This document shows, piece by piece, positions 32,203 to 44,698 of a stretch of DNA of 64,000 nucleotides; within the stretch, counting starts at the first letter, position 1, and each line of letters starts with the position of its first letter. The stretch is from positions 2,542,001 to 2,606,000 of the forward strand of contig JAXBDG010000008.1 of assembly GCA_036320915.1 (NCBI GenBank). The letters are read 5' to 3'. The notes under the pieces were generated by a model. That model made no database searches. It saw nothing but the letters and a program-made list of their open reading frames with translations, and was not told the origin of the DNA. The translations under genes and the position numbers were made by a program. The DNA comes from Linnemannia elongata. Lineage: Eukaryota > Mortierellomycota > Mortierellomycetes > Mortierellales > Mortierellaceae.

Positions 32203-34898
32203 GGCGGGAGGTTTTTTCTCTACTTTTTTTTTTATCTCCTGGCTGGGTTGGCGACTGGGGGGTGTGTTGAGTGTGTCGTGACGAGCTTGAAGGTTGGTTT
32301 CTGCAGTTATGGTTATTATTTTTTTTTAGTCTACCGCTTTTGCTTGCTAGCTTTGCCTCTCGCTTGTTTTTTGAATGCTCCAAATATTTTGTCTATTGTT
32401 AGATAGAGGGGATGGATTGGGGTTGATGGTTCGAGATTGTAAGTGTTAAACTCTCATGCGGGTACTTGGATGGTTTGATTTGTTTCTTTTTAAGATGGAG
32501 AGGAGGATAGAACGACGATGGAAGAAGAGGGGGAGACAGGAGTATTGTGGTTGTCGAAGAGGAGATGGTGGAATTGTAGTCCGGTTGAAGTTGACGAGAG
32601 GAGAGAAAGAGAGAGAGAGAGGCGAGAGTAGAAAGTAGGGGAGAGTGTTCCCGGACGGACAATTAGAAGTGGGGGCAGAAGATTGTTTGTGTAAGTGACT
32701 GAGGATAAAGGAGGGTGCTTGAGAGAGAGGGGACGGACCTGGCACCCCTTCTTTGTTTGTGTAATATAGATTGCTTGTCGAAAGAAAAGGAGGAAGTAAG
32801 CAGGGGTATTTTTCGTTTGTGTGTGCTTGTATAGGGGAGAGAAAGAAGAGTGGGGAGAGAGTGAAAAATGTGAAGAGAGGAAGAGGATGTAGAAAGGAAG
32901 AGAAGGAAGGGTGACGGAAAGGAAGGTGTAGAAAGAAAAGAGGAAATGAAGACGAGAAAGACGAGATAAAGGAAAGGAAGACAAAGAAAAGAGAGATGAT
33001 GACTTGACTGAGAGAAGGAAGGACAGGCCTTTTTGGGTTTGGGTTGGTTCCTCTTTGTCTTTTATGAAATGATATCTAAACTCTCTCTGTCTCTGTCTCT
33101 GTCTTTTGTCCGACATCAAAGCTCATTTATTAATTAGTGCTGCAAAGCACATCCAAGGCTATTAAACATTTTTTTTGTTAAGCGGGAAATAGGACAAGGT
33201 GCTGCTCGACATTGAACCTTGTTCAACTGAGCCCACCTCACTTTTGAATGAAAAAAATGTGTCCAGGGGCGGTGAAAAGAGGGGGACCAGTCAAGTCAAG
33301 GCAAAAAAGCTCGTCTACAAAACCAAAAAAAAGGGCCAATTGAAGGAACAACAACAAAAAATGGTCTGGGCTGGTCGTGGATTGAATCGACACACCTGGT
33401 TTGCTCTACGCCATCAAAGGGAAAAAAAAGGGAGATAGCAAGATCATTCTTCCAGTTCCCTTTCCTTCAGGTGATCTGTACTTTTGTTCTTCGTACGCGT
33501 TAATGGTGATCACAGACAAGGGCGAGGAAGGACAGTACAGCAAATGGTATCTCAGTACCCGCTCACCGGGTTTCTCATATACCTTTCTTACAATCAAAAA
33601 CATAGAAACCAGGATTCTGAGCACATCTGTCTAATTAGATTGCAATACTTCTCATAGAGACAGCAGATGCAGTAAAAACAGCGACCTTCAAAGCAAGCTG
33701 CATGCCCATGATGGAGGTTCAAAAGTCTGGCGTTGAATAATTCCGAGCTCGGTCTCATCGATTGCCGATGGTGGTATCCGTTATCGATTGATGAGTAAAC
33801 CACAAAACCCAGGTTATTCATCGTGGGCGATGGTGCACCTTGATCTTGGACCCCCTCACACCATCATCTTATCCTTCCATCCGCTCGTTATTTGTCCTAT
33901 TGACCACACAATTTTCTGTATTACTATTAGCGTCGTACAAATCTCAGGGTGCCTGCAACATAAAGACTAAAAATGAGAACTAAGAGAGTAGACAGGCCGG
34001 TCACAAAAATAACGCCATGGTTCAAGATTTCTTAGCTTGCTCTCTAGTTATTATTGTCATTGTCGTGTACCAACACAGGCTGGGAAGAAAGACAAGGATG
34101 GCACATATGGATAAACTCGAAGAAAAAAAAAGTTTAGAGCTGGAAACTGGAGCCTTCAATTAGAGATCAGAGCTGTCCATCAATTAGAGAGAGCCGCCCC
34201 CTCCCCCTCCGTCCTTTTACCCTAAAAAAGAATCAAGTTCTTGTGCAACAGAAAGATGCGCAAACGAAGGAGTGCAGTACGTATCTCGGCGCCCGATTCT
34301 TTGGGCGAACTGACTCCTACCATGTTTTCGTTTTACGTCCCAGCCGTACAGAACTGGAACGCAGATCTCTCCGCCCTATTAGGCGGAAGAAGAGGGGTAG
34401 GCCCCCAGCTCTCAAACAAAGGTTATTGTGTCGCTCAGCTCGTCTCATTTGACCCAAATCGTATTTCTATTTTTTGTCCAAAGCTGTTTGGAGAAATAAC
34501 ACAATGACTTAGAGATGGATGCAAAGTCAACTCCTTGTTCTGCAGACGTAGTTCAGGTTCGATCTCTGTTTCTTTTGGTTTCTACAGTACATATATTAGA
34601 CAGAAGCAAAGGGGTGCAGCACATGGTACTGGCTCACTTCTTTGGCATATTGACACATTGCCGCTCAATGGGGTGAAAATAGACGGAGGACGGTATATGG
34701 ATATTATTTTAAAGTGATATGTGCATGTGTACAAACTAACTTATCGTAGGTTTTGGTTTTTTCGGAAAAGTTGTGAGTTTTTCATTCTCAGTTCCTTTCT
34801 TCTTCCTCTTTTCCTTCCTTTCCTTTCCTCTCATTATTTGGCAAGAAAAAAAAAAGATAAGATAAAAAGCTATGAGCAAAGTATGTCACCAAGCGCGT
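32203..34898. other. Long intergenic region
   Basis: Bases 32203-33110 are strongly biased (GA-rich on the plus strand, CT-rich on the minus) and look like a long promoter/5' leader for the gene starting at 32202. The open frames there are low-complexity Ser/Leu/Pro artefacts. Bases 33120-34898 show no gene I can support. Overlapping frames near 34241-34507 share no known motif. AT-rich sequence at 34700-34898 precedes the 3' end of the next minus gene. Confidence 0.45.
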
Positions 34899-37001
34899 TC
34901 AAGACCACTCGTCGTAGCGGCGGTTGTGCCATTGAGTCGTATACGAGTCACCGTGCAATGAAGCCTTATCCCCACCATTGCCACCATTATCATCCTCCTC
35001 TTCCTCGGGCTTTGTCATCTTGATGCGAACAGGACGATGGTGAGCAGGGACGGGAGCCGCTGGTGCAGGAGCCACGGGTGCTGTAGGTGGAGGCATAGGT
35101 CCGCTGTTCCAGCCCTGACCAAAGAAGGTTGACAGACGTGCCGAGATAGAGGGTGCAACTGAGCTTGTCGAGCTCTTGCGGACAAGACCACTTCCTCCAG
35201 CTCCTGCTGCTAAACCTCCTCGCGGTATCACCACTACTTGTTCCTGATCCTGTTGTGAACATGCCTGTTCTTGCTGCTGTTGCTGTTGGCGGCGTTGATG
35301 ATGCTGTCGGTAACTGGAAGGCGACGCTTGACCAAGGTCACCCTGAAGTCCTGGTTCTTCGTCCGTAGAAGTCCTGAATTGTGTGGCGATCGGGGTGACA
35401 AACGCCGGCCGAGACTCCATAGCTTCCTCCTCCTCATCCGCATAGTACGACAACCGACTGTGGGACCTATTACCACCACGAGCCTTGTTGCCGTTGCCGA
35501 GTCCAATCTTTAGGTCAAACTCTTCCTCCGACATCATGTTCACACCACCCTTCACGAGACTTCCCTGCTGTGGCTGCTGTGCCCATCCATCATCCTCACC
35601 CCACCACCAAAGGCCCCTTTCGATCGTTCCACAAACAATCACCGCCGCAATCGGGATCCACAGCAAAAAGACAACCACGTCCAGGACGATCGCGGTGTTG
35701 ACACCACGACATTGTGCCGTATATCCACTGCTCTGGTTTGCTGGGTAGGGCGACTCTATACAGTTCGTCTTGGCGCCTCCTGACTTGTTGGAAGCAAGGA
35801 CAATCCAGCTGAAAAAGTTGAGAATAGTCAGGATGACGGATATAGCGATCGTGGTGGATTGAGTGATAGGGTGGCTGATGATTCGTGGGAGGAGTTGTTG
35901 TTGAGATTGACGGATCAAGAACGGACAGAGGGATTGCCACAGTGCTGCGATTGATGTTCCTACTGTCGCCACCAGGACTATTTTGTTGACAAAAAAAAAA
36001 AAGAGAAAAAAAATAGCATGGGTAAATAAATGCGAACAGACAGCAAAAACGTGTCCACGGTCCGACGCCGTCGGGAAGAAAGAAAGCAAGGGAAATAAAA
36101 ATGACGTGTGAATGCTTTCGACTCTTACAGAAGGTATATGTCGCATTTGCAGGGGGAGCGGGCTCAAGCTTGTTCCTAAAAGCACCACAAACCAAAACAG
36201 ACACATTCATCCGCGACAAAGATAAAGGCGAGGAAAAAAAGGATAAAGAACAGTCAGCGGTCAAGAGAACAAAAGGAGTCGTGTTAGTAACCTGGCCCTT
36301 GTCAAGGAGATAGTGAGCTGTGTCAAAAGAAAAAACGCCAGGGAAAGAGGGGGTTTTCAAGACCCTGTTGTTTACCGGAATGCATAGGCGGGCATCATGG
36401 AGAGCCAAGCCATAGTTCCAAAGAGCGCCAAGAGACCCCAGAGCAGTTGGAGCCTAGGCACGGTCGCCATTCTCATGACGCGCCTCCTGAAGAGTTTTGC
36501 CTTTGTATACTCTGTCGCAGGAGATGTTGCCCCGACGGTCGAGGTTGTGTTGGTTTTCGCAGGGGCATTATCGCTGTGTGGTGTGGTATCGGTGGTGTGA
36601 TGGGGTGTGGCAGTTAGGGTGTGGAGTTGGTCCCCTTCGTCTTCTGAGTAGTGTTGGTGTGTATGGCTCTCGAGATTTTGGTCATGATAGTGTTGTTGGT
36701 GGTTGTGCTGTTGGTGTTGTTGAGGTTGTGGTACTGGGAGGTACTGGAGATGAGTAGAACTGCTCGGGTCGACTTGACTTCCTTGATCACTGGTTGCCAA
36801 GTTGTATTCGGACACGACTTGGAATCGCGGTTGCAGGTGCTGTTGCTGCTGAAGTTGCTGGTCCGGTGAAGGAGGTGAAGGAAAGGTCACTTGCGGTTGC
36901 GCAGAAGGCGAACGAGAAGGTGAAGAAGACTGTTGTGGGTATGGAGGGGCGCCTTCAGGTCCGCCCTCTGGGTGAGACTGATAGACTGAGGAGGAGGACA
37001 T
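34899..37001 (-). CDS. Four-TM membrane protein with long disordered N- and C-terminal regions
   Basis: There are three exons: 37001-36376, 36175-36129 (47 nt) and 35977-34899, encoding 583 aa. About 180 N-terminal residues are Gln/His/Pro/Ser-rich. Then four hydrophobic segments follow: LLWGLLALFGTMAWLSMM, FFLVATVGTSIAALW, ISVILTILNFFSWIVLA and IVLDVVVFLLWIPIAAVIV. The loop between 3 and 4 has cysteines (TNCIESPYP and AQCRGVN), possibly a disulfide. About 240 disordered residues then contain acidic patches, a QQQQQQEQ run, Pro/Ala-rich stretches and an acidic KPEEEEDDNGG near the end. The layout resembles MARVEL-type four-TM proteins, but no signature is clear. The tiny middle exon restores the second TM in frame, which supports the model. 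Function unknown. Confidence 0.68.
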
Positions 37002-38641
37002 TTATTGGCGCTGTTTCGTCTTTGACAGGTTTTATCAGTGTCTGTCCCTTATTTTTGTCTCGTTGTATTTTATTGCTGACAGTTCAAAGTGGGTCCTGAG
37101 TCCTTGTGTGCCTGAGAAGAGGAGTCGGATGTAGTTTGGTTGATTGGTTGGTTGATGGAAGTGAGGAATGCAAGAAGCATAGGAGGAGTAAAAGGGACGA
37201 CGGGGGGCCTTCAAAGAAAAAAAAAGAAAAAAGGTAGAATGAGTCAAGGGGAGGGGGGAGGGAGTGTGGGTTTTTAACTATTGCTCTCACTCTGTTTGCC
37301 ACATTCTTTGTTGAAGCGATTGCCAGGGAAAGGGGAGATGAAGAAGACTGCGACCAAGGAGAGTAAGAGAAAAATAGATTGCTTGAATGACGGAAAAGCA
37401 AAGGGATAAAAGAAAGACAAAGTGGTAAGAAAAGGGAAGGGAAAGCAGGGGGTTGGAGTGAAGAAGTGATATAAAGCGAGACAGGGGCGTAAGAGACAGA
37501 GACACACACAGGCAGCAACAATAAGGAACAGGAGAGTTAGACAACGACGTGGACAGGGACAGGGTCAGTCTATGCCGTTGTAAGGTCAAAGGAAGGCTCT
37601 CATGTCATTCCTTTTCGTAATTATCGATCAATGTCATTAGACCCAATTGTCAGCGAATGGGATATGAAGGATGAAATGGGCGGGGAGTGAGGATATGGGT
37701 CGGTAACGTACTTGTTACCAAAACTAACACACCACGAAGAAGATAGCCCTTGCCTGTTCTTCAGTGCTTTCATAGATGCGGTCTTACCTGGACACGTTTG
37801 ATTGATTGATAGTCTATGGAAGAAAAACCACCTATGACGGAAGTGTGATAACAAGAAACATGGAGCCCCAAGCAAAGGATATTTAAAGCTTCGCACGCGT
37901 TCTTTTTTCTTTTCTTAATAAATGTTCTATGCAGAACGACTTGAAAGAACAGAATAAGGCGCAAAGAACCAAAAAGATAGATATGATGTTTGAAGTAGTG
38001 AATACTTGTTGCTGCCGGGTCTCAGCCCCGGGGAACAGATATGTGTGGTACGGTACAGTTCAGTACCATACTCCAATCAACAAAGCGAATCGACTTTTTA
38101 CGCCCATGCAGTGCTCATAGCCATGGTTGAATACGTGTGCCAAGTGGTGTCAACAACAACAACAAAAAAAAAAGAATGCCCGCAAGGAAAGAAGGTCTAT
38201 TTGCTGAGAGAGTCTGGACTGTGTTCAGCACCTCTTCTTCTCGTTTGCTCTTGTTACTATTACATACTACTACTAGTGGAGTGCACAGTTGACCAACCAA
38301 CCAATCATCCTGTGAGGGGACACAGCCCTACATGGTGAGAATGCCAATACCGTAAAACTCCAAAAGAAAAAAAGAAAAAAAAAAGTGAGCTCGGGGTCAA
38401 AGAAAGAAAAAAGACGTTTCCCTTCCTTCTTTTCTTTTTTTCTTTTATTGTGCGTTCTTTTTGTACAAAACCAACCAACCAACGACCAACCCATTTTTTC
38501 GTCTCTTTCTTCTCTTCCATCTCTCCTTCTCATTCCCTTCTTCTTCTTCTCATCTCATCTCTTCTCTTCTCTCATCCCTACACTTCACTCTCTCACCACT
38601 ACTCCCGCACTCCTATCTACACTCACACATACATACATAAA
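37002..38641. promoter_or_regulatory. 1.6-kb divergent intergenic region
   Basis: It separates the four-TM gene (minus) and the second WW gene (plus). The left part (37060-37560) is GA-rich on the plus strand, hence CT-rich toward the four-TM gene. The right part (38400-38640) is strongly CT-rich toward the WW gene. Between them, 37600-38380 has no gene; at 38019-38036 there is a GC-rich imperfect palindrome (ccgggtctcagccccggg). Confidence 0.45.
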
Positions 38642-40099
38642 ATGGAAGCACCCCTGCCCGAAGGATGGTATGTCTCAACCTTCCTTCCCTCGTTTCTCCT
38701 TTGAACAAAATACAGGGACGGATACCCAAAGCAAAGGATATCCATGGACGCCTTCCACATGCTCGCTCTTGTCACCCCCGACCTTTTTTTTTTGCTTTTG
38801 CTCAGGAATAATAACGCCTTTATGTTCTTCACACCGAGAAAATATCTGACCTTGTCTTCACTTGCTTTTCTCTCGTTGATAGGATCTCGCAGTTCGATCC
38901 CACCCACAAGCGTAACTTCTATGTCTGTAAGTCATCCCCTCTTGCGAAGCAGGACAGTTCAGGGGGAAATAGGATGAAGAAAGAGAGTGGGTGGTATAAA
39001 TAACCTAACTTCCGGAGCAGTGCTGTTGGTCTCTTGGCATTGGGCAGGACAAACAACACGACTCATGGCCGAATATTATTTTTCTTTACTACTTTTTTTT
39101 TCTTTTTTTTTTTGCTCACGCCTCGAAGTGCTGCTCATATCTCGATACTCACACCCACACACCCTCTCCTTTTGTCCTTTACAAACACTAGACACGGCAA
39201 CAGGCAAGACGCAATGGGAACACCCCGGCGCAGGACAGGCCCCTCCCCCATACTCAGCAGCACCAGGAGCAACCCCTCCCGTAGCCACTTCAGCAGCAAC
39301 ACCAATACCTACAGCCATCCCCGTTCCTAACACCTCAGCTGCCCCTGCAACAACCGACAAGGGCTTCCCCCATATGCCTCATATCCCTGGTATGCCCAGT
39401 ATTCCTGGTATGCCTGGCGCTGCACCTCATAGCCCCTATGGACATGGTGCCCCACCCCCTGGTGCCTATGGAGCCGCTCCTTCCCCCTATGGCGCTGCTC
39501 CTTCTCCCTATGGTGCTGCTCCCTATGGCGCTGCTCCCTCTCCTTACGGCGCACCACCACCACACGGTGCTCCTTATGGAGCTGCCCCCTATGGCGCACC
39601 TTCTCCTTACCCCGCCTACCCACCCAGCCCCTATGGAGCGCACCCTCCCCCAGCAGCAGCCGGATACCCCGGAGCTCATTCTCCCTATGGCGCTCACCCA
39701 CCACCAGCGGCCTATGGAGCTCACCACCCACCTGCCGCGACCAGCCACGGCATGCCAATGGGCGGACTTGCGGCCGGAGGATTGGCCGTCGGCGCTGCTG
39801 CTCTTGTTGGAGGTCTCCTTGCGGGCAAGTCTCACCACGGTGGTCATCATGGTGGTGGATTTATGCATGCCGCCCCCGTTGCCCATGTGATGCCCTTTGG
39901 ACATCACGGAGGACACCACGGACACCATGGAAAGCACTTTAAGCACTATAAACACCACAAGCATAACAAGCACCATTATGGCGGATATGGACACCATGGA
40001 CACAAGCACCACAAGCACCACGTTAGTCCGCCCTTTGTTGTTTTTTTTGTGATGAGGTTTATGTTTGTTGTCGTTCAGCCCCAGGATGTCTCGAACTAA
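38642..40099 (+). CDS. WW-domain protein with Tyr-Gly-Ala repeats and His-rich C-terminus
   Basis: There are four proposed exons: 38642-38667, 38883-38926, 39192-40021 and 40079-40099, encoding 306 aa. Splicing yields MEAPLPEGWISQFDPTHKR, NFYVYTATGKTQWEHPG, a full WW domain at residues ~5-35. Next come Pro/Ala-rich repeats of PYGAAPSPYGAAP type, then a Gly/Ala hydrophobic stretch (GLAAGGLAVGAAALVGGLLAG). A tail dominated by His follows (HHGGHHGHHGKHFKHYKHHK type). The last intron (57 nt) is optional, since frame is kept with or without it. WW domains bind Pro-rich ligands. The His tail could bind metal (inference). The WW intron after FYV matches the position and phase of the 1172-1838 gene. 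Members with PY-G repeats may self-bind through their own prolines (inference). Confidence 0.78.
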
Positions 40100-40591
40100 T
40101 CATCAACTCTTTCCTCTCTGCCTTCCTCTTCTATAGAAATGGTTCTAATGGTTCTCTACAGCCCAACTACCAGGATGCTTTTGCTTCGAGTCTTGTATTT
40201 CTGAACACGGAGGGGGAAAAAGAAGGTCCAGGAACGAACCGACACAAATCAATTCTTTTCGAGGAGAAGAACAAGGAAGGAGGAGGAGGACTCTCACACC
40301 ATTCTCAACTGCAGGCACGAGCACGACATACGCATGCACGTACTACATCCTTCCCTCTATCGTCCTTTTATCTTGAACAAGGGAGATTTAAACCTTTCGC
40401 TTCTTAACCCCTCCCCCCCCCCTTCTCCCCTCGTGTTTTTTTTTTTTTTTGCTGCCTTCGTTTCTTTTTTACATTGTACTTTTCACCCAAAAAATGAATA
40501 AATACCACGTTTTAATACCCAATAATTACATGTTTTTCTAGTGGTTTTTTTTGAATGAGGTTTTTTGTTGTAGGTTGTTTGAGTTCCTCTG
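40100..40591. other. Convergent intergenic region
   Basis: T-rich runs (40438-40450), a C run (40411-40420) and AATAAAT near 40498 are consistent with 3' ends of the converging genes. No open frame is supported. Confidence 0.5.
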
Positions 40592-42668
40592 CTAATCGAG
40601 TCCTCCTCCGCCGCCTACACCTTCAATCCTTTCCTCAGAACTGCCACCATCATCTCCTTTATCACTTACATTTTTCCTCCTCTCCACCTCCAATTCCGGG
40701 GTCGTTGTAGTTGCCGCCGTTGCAGCAGTCGCCGCTGTCACTGGTATCGCTGCCTCGCTGATCTTCTTCTTACTCCGAATCCTCTCCTCAACAACCTCCC
40801 TTCCCTCCCTCACAGCCTTCTCCCTCTCCTCTCGTCGCTTCCTCTCCCTCGCCATCTTCGCTTTGACCCCATAAGCATCCATGACCATCCCCCAAACGTC
40901 CTTCATCTGACCCACGGAGCTCTTCACCAGCACCACCGCATCCGCCCTCATCACTGAATCTTTGATCTTGGCAAGCCCTCGAAGTTGTGACCCGTCCGTG
41001 AAGGAAGTTTTGTAGAGTGTACAGATTCGGTAGGTGGGGGAAAAGGTCCTGTAGAGGAACGCGGTGGTGGCTTCCTTGGAGGAGATGAGGGTCGAGTGGA
41101 GGAATTGGGTGGTAGATGCGACGGTTATTGTGGAGGCTTGGGGGAAGAGGATTGCGAAGCGGGCTGGGAGGGATTGGGTGCTCTTGTCGTCGTTGTTGTT
41201 GCTATTGTTGTTGTTGCTGGCTGAGGGTGTGATTGCGGTGGTGGCTGTGGCTGTGGCTGTGGCTGAAGCGATAGTATTGTTGGCGATGGTACTGTCCATG
41301 CTGCTGCTGTTGTTGTTGTTGTTGCTGTTGGCGAGAGTGTCGGAGTTGTTAGTAGATTCAGACCCTTGCAGCTCACCACCAGAAGACAAGGCCGCCGCTG
41401 CTGCAGAGGCTGCAGCAGCAGCAGATGCTCCTCCTGCTAAAGCCTCGCGCTCTATTGCAATATGACTCGCCACTGCAGCCGTCGCAGCCGTTGCGATCGA
41501 TGGTGAAATTATCGCCCCTCCTCCTCCTACTGCATTCCCAGAAGAGGAAGACGTCGAAGAGGATGTCCCTGCATGGTCCTCGTTCCAGGATCCAAAACGG
41601 GCGGAAGGACCGGCAGCAGCAGCAGCAGCAGCAGAAGCGGCGGCTGGCTCTGTAGCATAATACATCCAGTTGAAGGTCGTTGCGTAGTATGTGTTATTAC
41701 TGTTGTTATTATGGTTGTTGTTGGTAGACGCTCGTTGGTGGGTGTTTGTTGAGGATCCAGATGCCTTTGATGATGAAGATGGCGGCGATCCTGGTTCTGA
41801 TCCCGTCGATCCGGATGCGGTACCAGTATTGGAGGTGGATCCTACTGGCACATTCTCCTGCTCGTTGCTTGCTCCTGTAGTTCTCCTAGAAATCATCGCT
41901 ACTTTCAGATGGATCGAAAAAAAGAAGAAAAGAAAAACAAGCAAAAGAGGAGTAAGTATCAGAGTAGAAACGGATCAGATATGTTCATCCTATGCTCATA
42001 TTCGTCATTTCTGGTGCTCTTATCGCTTGGTTGCTTTTTTTTTTGGTGCGACGTCTCTTTTGTTCCACTCCCTTTTTCACCCCAGAAATGCATAGTTGTG
42101 GGTGGGGGTGTGTGCGGGGAAAGAAGGGGGGAGGGGAGGCTGATTATCTTTTACCTTCTTCCTCCTTGAGTACATTCTCCATCGCCATAGCAACCACCAA
42201 GGATCCTGCTGGAGCTTTGGCAGCCCCCCTCTCGACACTCCTCCTCCTCATCGTCCGTGGCAGGTGATGTTGGTGCGAATCCAGATTCAAATGAAGATCG
42301 TCATGGGTCGTCGTTGTCTGGACAAGACATTTCAACCAGTCAATTGCGTTTTGGGGTGGTTGTGATACCGCTAAGGTTTTGCAGTGGCTGTTTCTAAACG
42401 ACGAGAACATCCTCGCTTTTGTCGCTCCTTTCATATCCATTGCGGGTGTATTCGATCCTGATCTGGTCATGGCGGTGGTGGCTGCAGAGGTGGAAGCGAG
42501 AAGAGAAGGCGAGGAAGGAGGGGAAGAAGAGAGGATGAAAGAGTCGATGTTGCTTTCTGTTAAGGAGGAAGAGGAGGAAGATGACGATGAGTCCATGGCC
42601 AAGGCCCAGATGAGGGGATCGGTGCGTCGGACGACCTCACACCAACTCTTGAGGACCGCGGTGTCCAT
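40592..42668 (-). CDS. Unknown protein with Ser/Asn/Ala low-complexity middle and C-terminal conserved-looking domain
   Basis: There are two exons, 42668-42155 and 41901-40592, with a 253-nt intron (gtaaaa...gaaag); the product is 607 aa. The N-terminus, TAVLKSWCEVVRRTDPLIWA, looks folded, as does the QPPQNAIDWLKCLVQTT block. A ~260-residue stretch of Ser, Thr, Asn and Ala follows. Then comes a compact region (LPARFAILFPQASTITVAST, ATTAFLYRTFSPTYRICTLY, LAKIKDSVMRADAVVLVKSS, MKDVWGMVMDAYGVKAK), a long basic helix (MARERKRREEREKAVREGRE) and an Ala/Thr/Gly-rich end. I do not recognise the family. The regularity of the folded part argues for a genuine gene. The coiled-coil-like helix suggests a binding partner, unknown. 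Confidence 0.6.
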
Positions 42669-42956
42669 CTGGGATATTTTTTTTAGGGTTGTGAGAGGGA
42701 GAAAGAGGAGGAGGGAGGAAAGAAACTGTGTAGGATGGGATTATGTTGATAGAGGGGTGAGAGTAGTTTTTGTTTCCCTTCTTATGATACAGTTGCAAGT
42801 TGTGGGGTGATGTTGATATTGTGTCGTGAGAAAAATGAATGGTGGGAATGAAAAGAGTGAATGAACAAAAAAAAAAAAGTGAAGAAGAGAACGAGTTCTT
42901 GTCTCCCTTTTTTCTGTCTCTCTTTCTCTCTCCCTCTCTCCTTTTGATGCAAATGG

Positions 42957-42987
<31 letters not shown>

Positions 42988-43223
42988 CTTTATCTCCGTC
43001 TGTCGTGTGACTGTGTTCCAGGTGGTTGGTGCACTCATGGTCCAAGCCCAGTTCTCAGTGTCCCCAGCTCAAGCTAACTCAACCCAGCTCAAACTCAGAG
43101 TCAAACACGAGCAATAGCCATGCATTCGCCCTCTTTTAAAGCAGCGAGAAAGGAGATTTTTTTATTGTTGTTGCTCTCTTCTTATTACCAAAGGGGCATG
43201 GAACGAAAAAAAAGGCAGCAGGA
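42669..43223. other. Intergenic between two minus-strand genes
   Basis: Bases 42680-42930 are GA-rich on the plus strand (CT-rich toward the gene starting at 42668), the usual promoter bias. A 29-nt A run occupies 42957-42985. No gene is supported. Confidence 0.5.
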
Positions 43224-44565
43224 CTAAGACTCAACTCGGAACTTCATCTGCTCAACAACCGCGTCCACTTTCCGCTCCAGTCCTCCCAACCCCACCCACC
43301 ACTCATCCCTCAAACCCTTCACAGTCTTCCCCCATCGATGCATCCGCGCCCTCGTTCGACGCACCCCCGGAATCGCAACTAGTCCACCACGACGGATCGC
43401 CATAGCCGCCCAGACAAGACACATCAATCCACTAACCCCTACCCCAGCGAGGATCTCGAATACCACAAGGTTCTCCATCTCCTTCATCCCTGCTACTCCC
43501 CCTGTTGACGATGGGGAGGAGGAAGAGGATGGTGATGTTTTGGAAGGTCCTGTGTTGAGTGTCGAATAGGAAGCATGTGAATGAGAAATCGAAGCTGCTT
43601 TAGCAGGAGATGCTGTTGTGGTGGCTGTGGTTGCTGCGTGCGCCAGGGTCGATAAGAACGACAACACCGACATAGAAGACGAAGAGGAGGAGCAAGAAGT
43701 GATAAAGTCGCAGATAGAGGCGGGCCCAGTGGTGCACAGCATCCCCGTGTAATATCCCCATACAGACGCGATACCATCCTGTAATAGCATTGCCTCGTTT
43801 CCTGCTGAATGCTGTTGGCCAATCATTGACGACGATACTCCTCCAGGGCTCAATTTCCCAAACGTGGCACCACCACCACCACCACTTGCACCATGTCCTG
43901 AACTCGATCCTGATCCTCCTGCTGCCAATGATCCAAAGACACTCGTCCCATTCAATCCACTACCACCCTCACCACCTCCATTCAACCCAGTCGAAGACGC
44001 AGCAGCACCCAAATAGCCACTCAAAAACCTCCGATGAACATCCAAAACCTGCATAGAAACCAGCCAGATCCTAAACAACCACCCTCCCTGACCGTGACTT
44101 CCAAACATGTAAACAAGCATGACCCCCTGGATCTGTAACAGCAGCCATGCAAACTGGATCAGATACGTTGCTAGTGCGAGTGCTTGAGGGTGGGTTTCGG
44201 CGATCCCGGAGATGGTGAGGAGGATACTGGCGAGAAAGCATCCTGTTGCGTAAGGGAGGAGTGGGACCTAGTTTGAAGGAGGGAGAGAAGGCAGTATTAG
44301 TTTTTTGTCTGAAAGGTGAGATTGTTGTTGTTATTGTTGTTGTTATGAATTCTTTTGATGCGCATTGGGCATTTGCATGGATGATGCAAGAAGAAGTGAA
44401 CCACAGACAAGCAGGAACGAATAGCCACCACTCCTTTTTGGTGTGCTCCAATCTATCATTTTCCCCGTACTCATCTTCTGCTGTTATTGCATTTTTCCCA
44501 AATGAGGGTTATTTTTTTCTTACCAGACTGTCATCTTTCTGGAGATGAGAAAACGTTAAGAACAT
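43224..44565 (-). CDS. Multi-span membrane protein of unknown family
   Basis: There are two exons, 44565-44524 and 44267-43224, with an intron at 44268-44523; the product is 361 aa. The joined start is MFLTFSHLQKDDSL followed by VPLLPYATGCFLASILLTIS. Hydrophobic segments continue through ALALATYLIQFAWLLLQIQG and GGWLFRIWLVSMQVLDVHRR. A Gly/Ser-rich loop, a segment with cysteines (MLCTTGPASICDFITSC) and a Ser/Thr-rich linker follow. A last TM, VVFEILAGVGVSGLMCLVWA, precedes a basic C-terminal domain (RRTRARMHRWGKTVKGLRDE). Probably 4-5 TM helices. An in-frame TAA lies upstream of the ATG, so this start is the simplest, though an upstream exon joined at gtaacag is possible. The family is not recognised. 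Confidence 0.58.
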
Positions 44566-44661
44566 CGGTGTATAGAGCTCCTGTTACACCGATAAGGTAA
44601 AGAGGAGAAAGAGGATGTAGTAGAGGGAAGGGTGTATCGAAAAGGTGCAGTGCAGCTGCCG

Positions 44662-44698
<37 letters not shown>

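Noticed and set aside
32490..33119. Minus-strand open frame of ~209 codons
   Set aside because: Composition is only Ser/Leu/Pro/Phe from a pyrimidine-rich promoter, with no domain and no codon pattern.
34241..34507. Overlapping plus-strand frames
   Set aside because: Two overlapping frames with no shared evidence for either and no similarity recognised.
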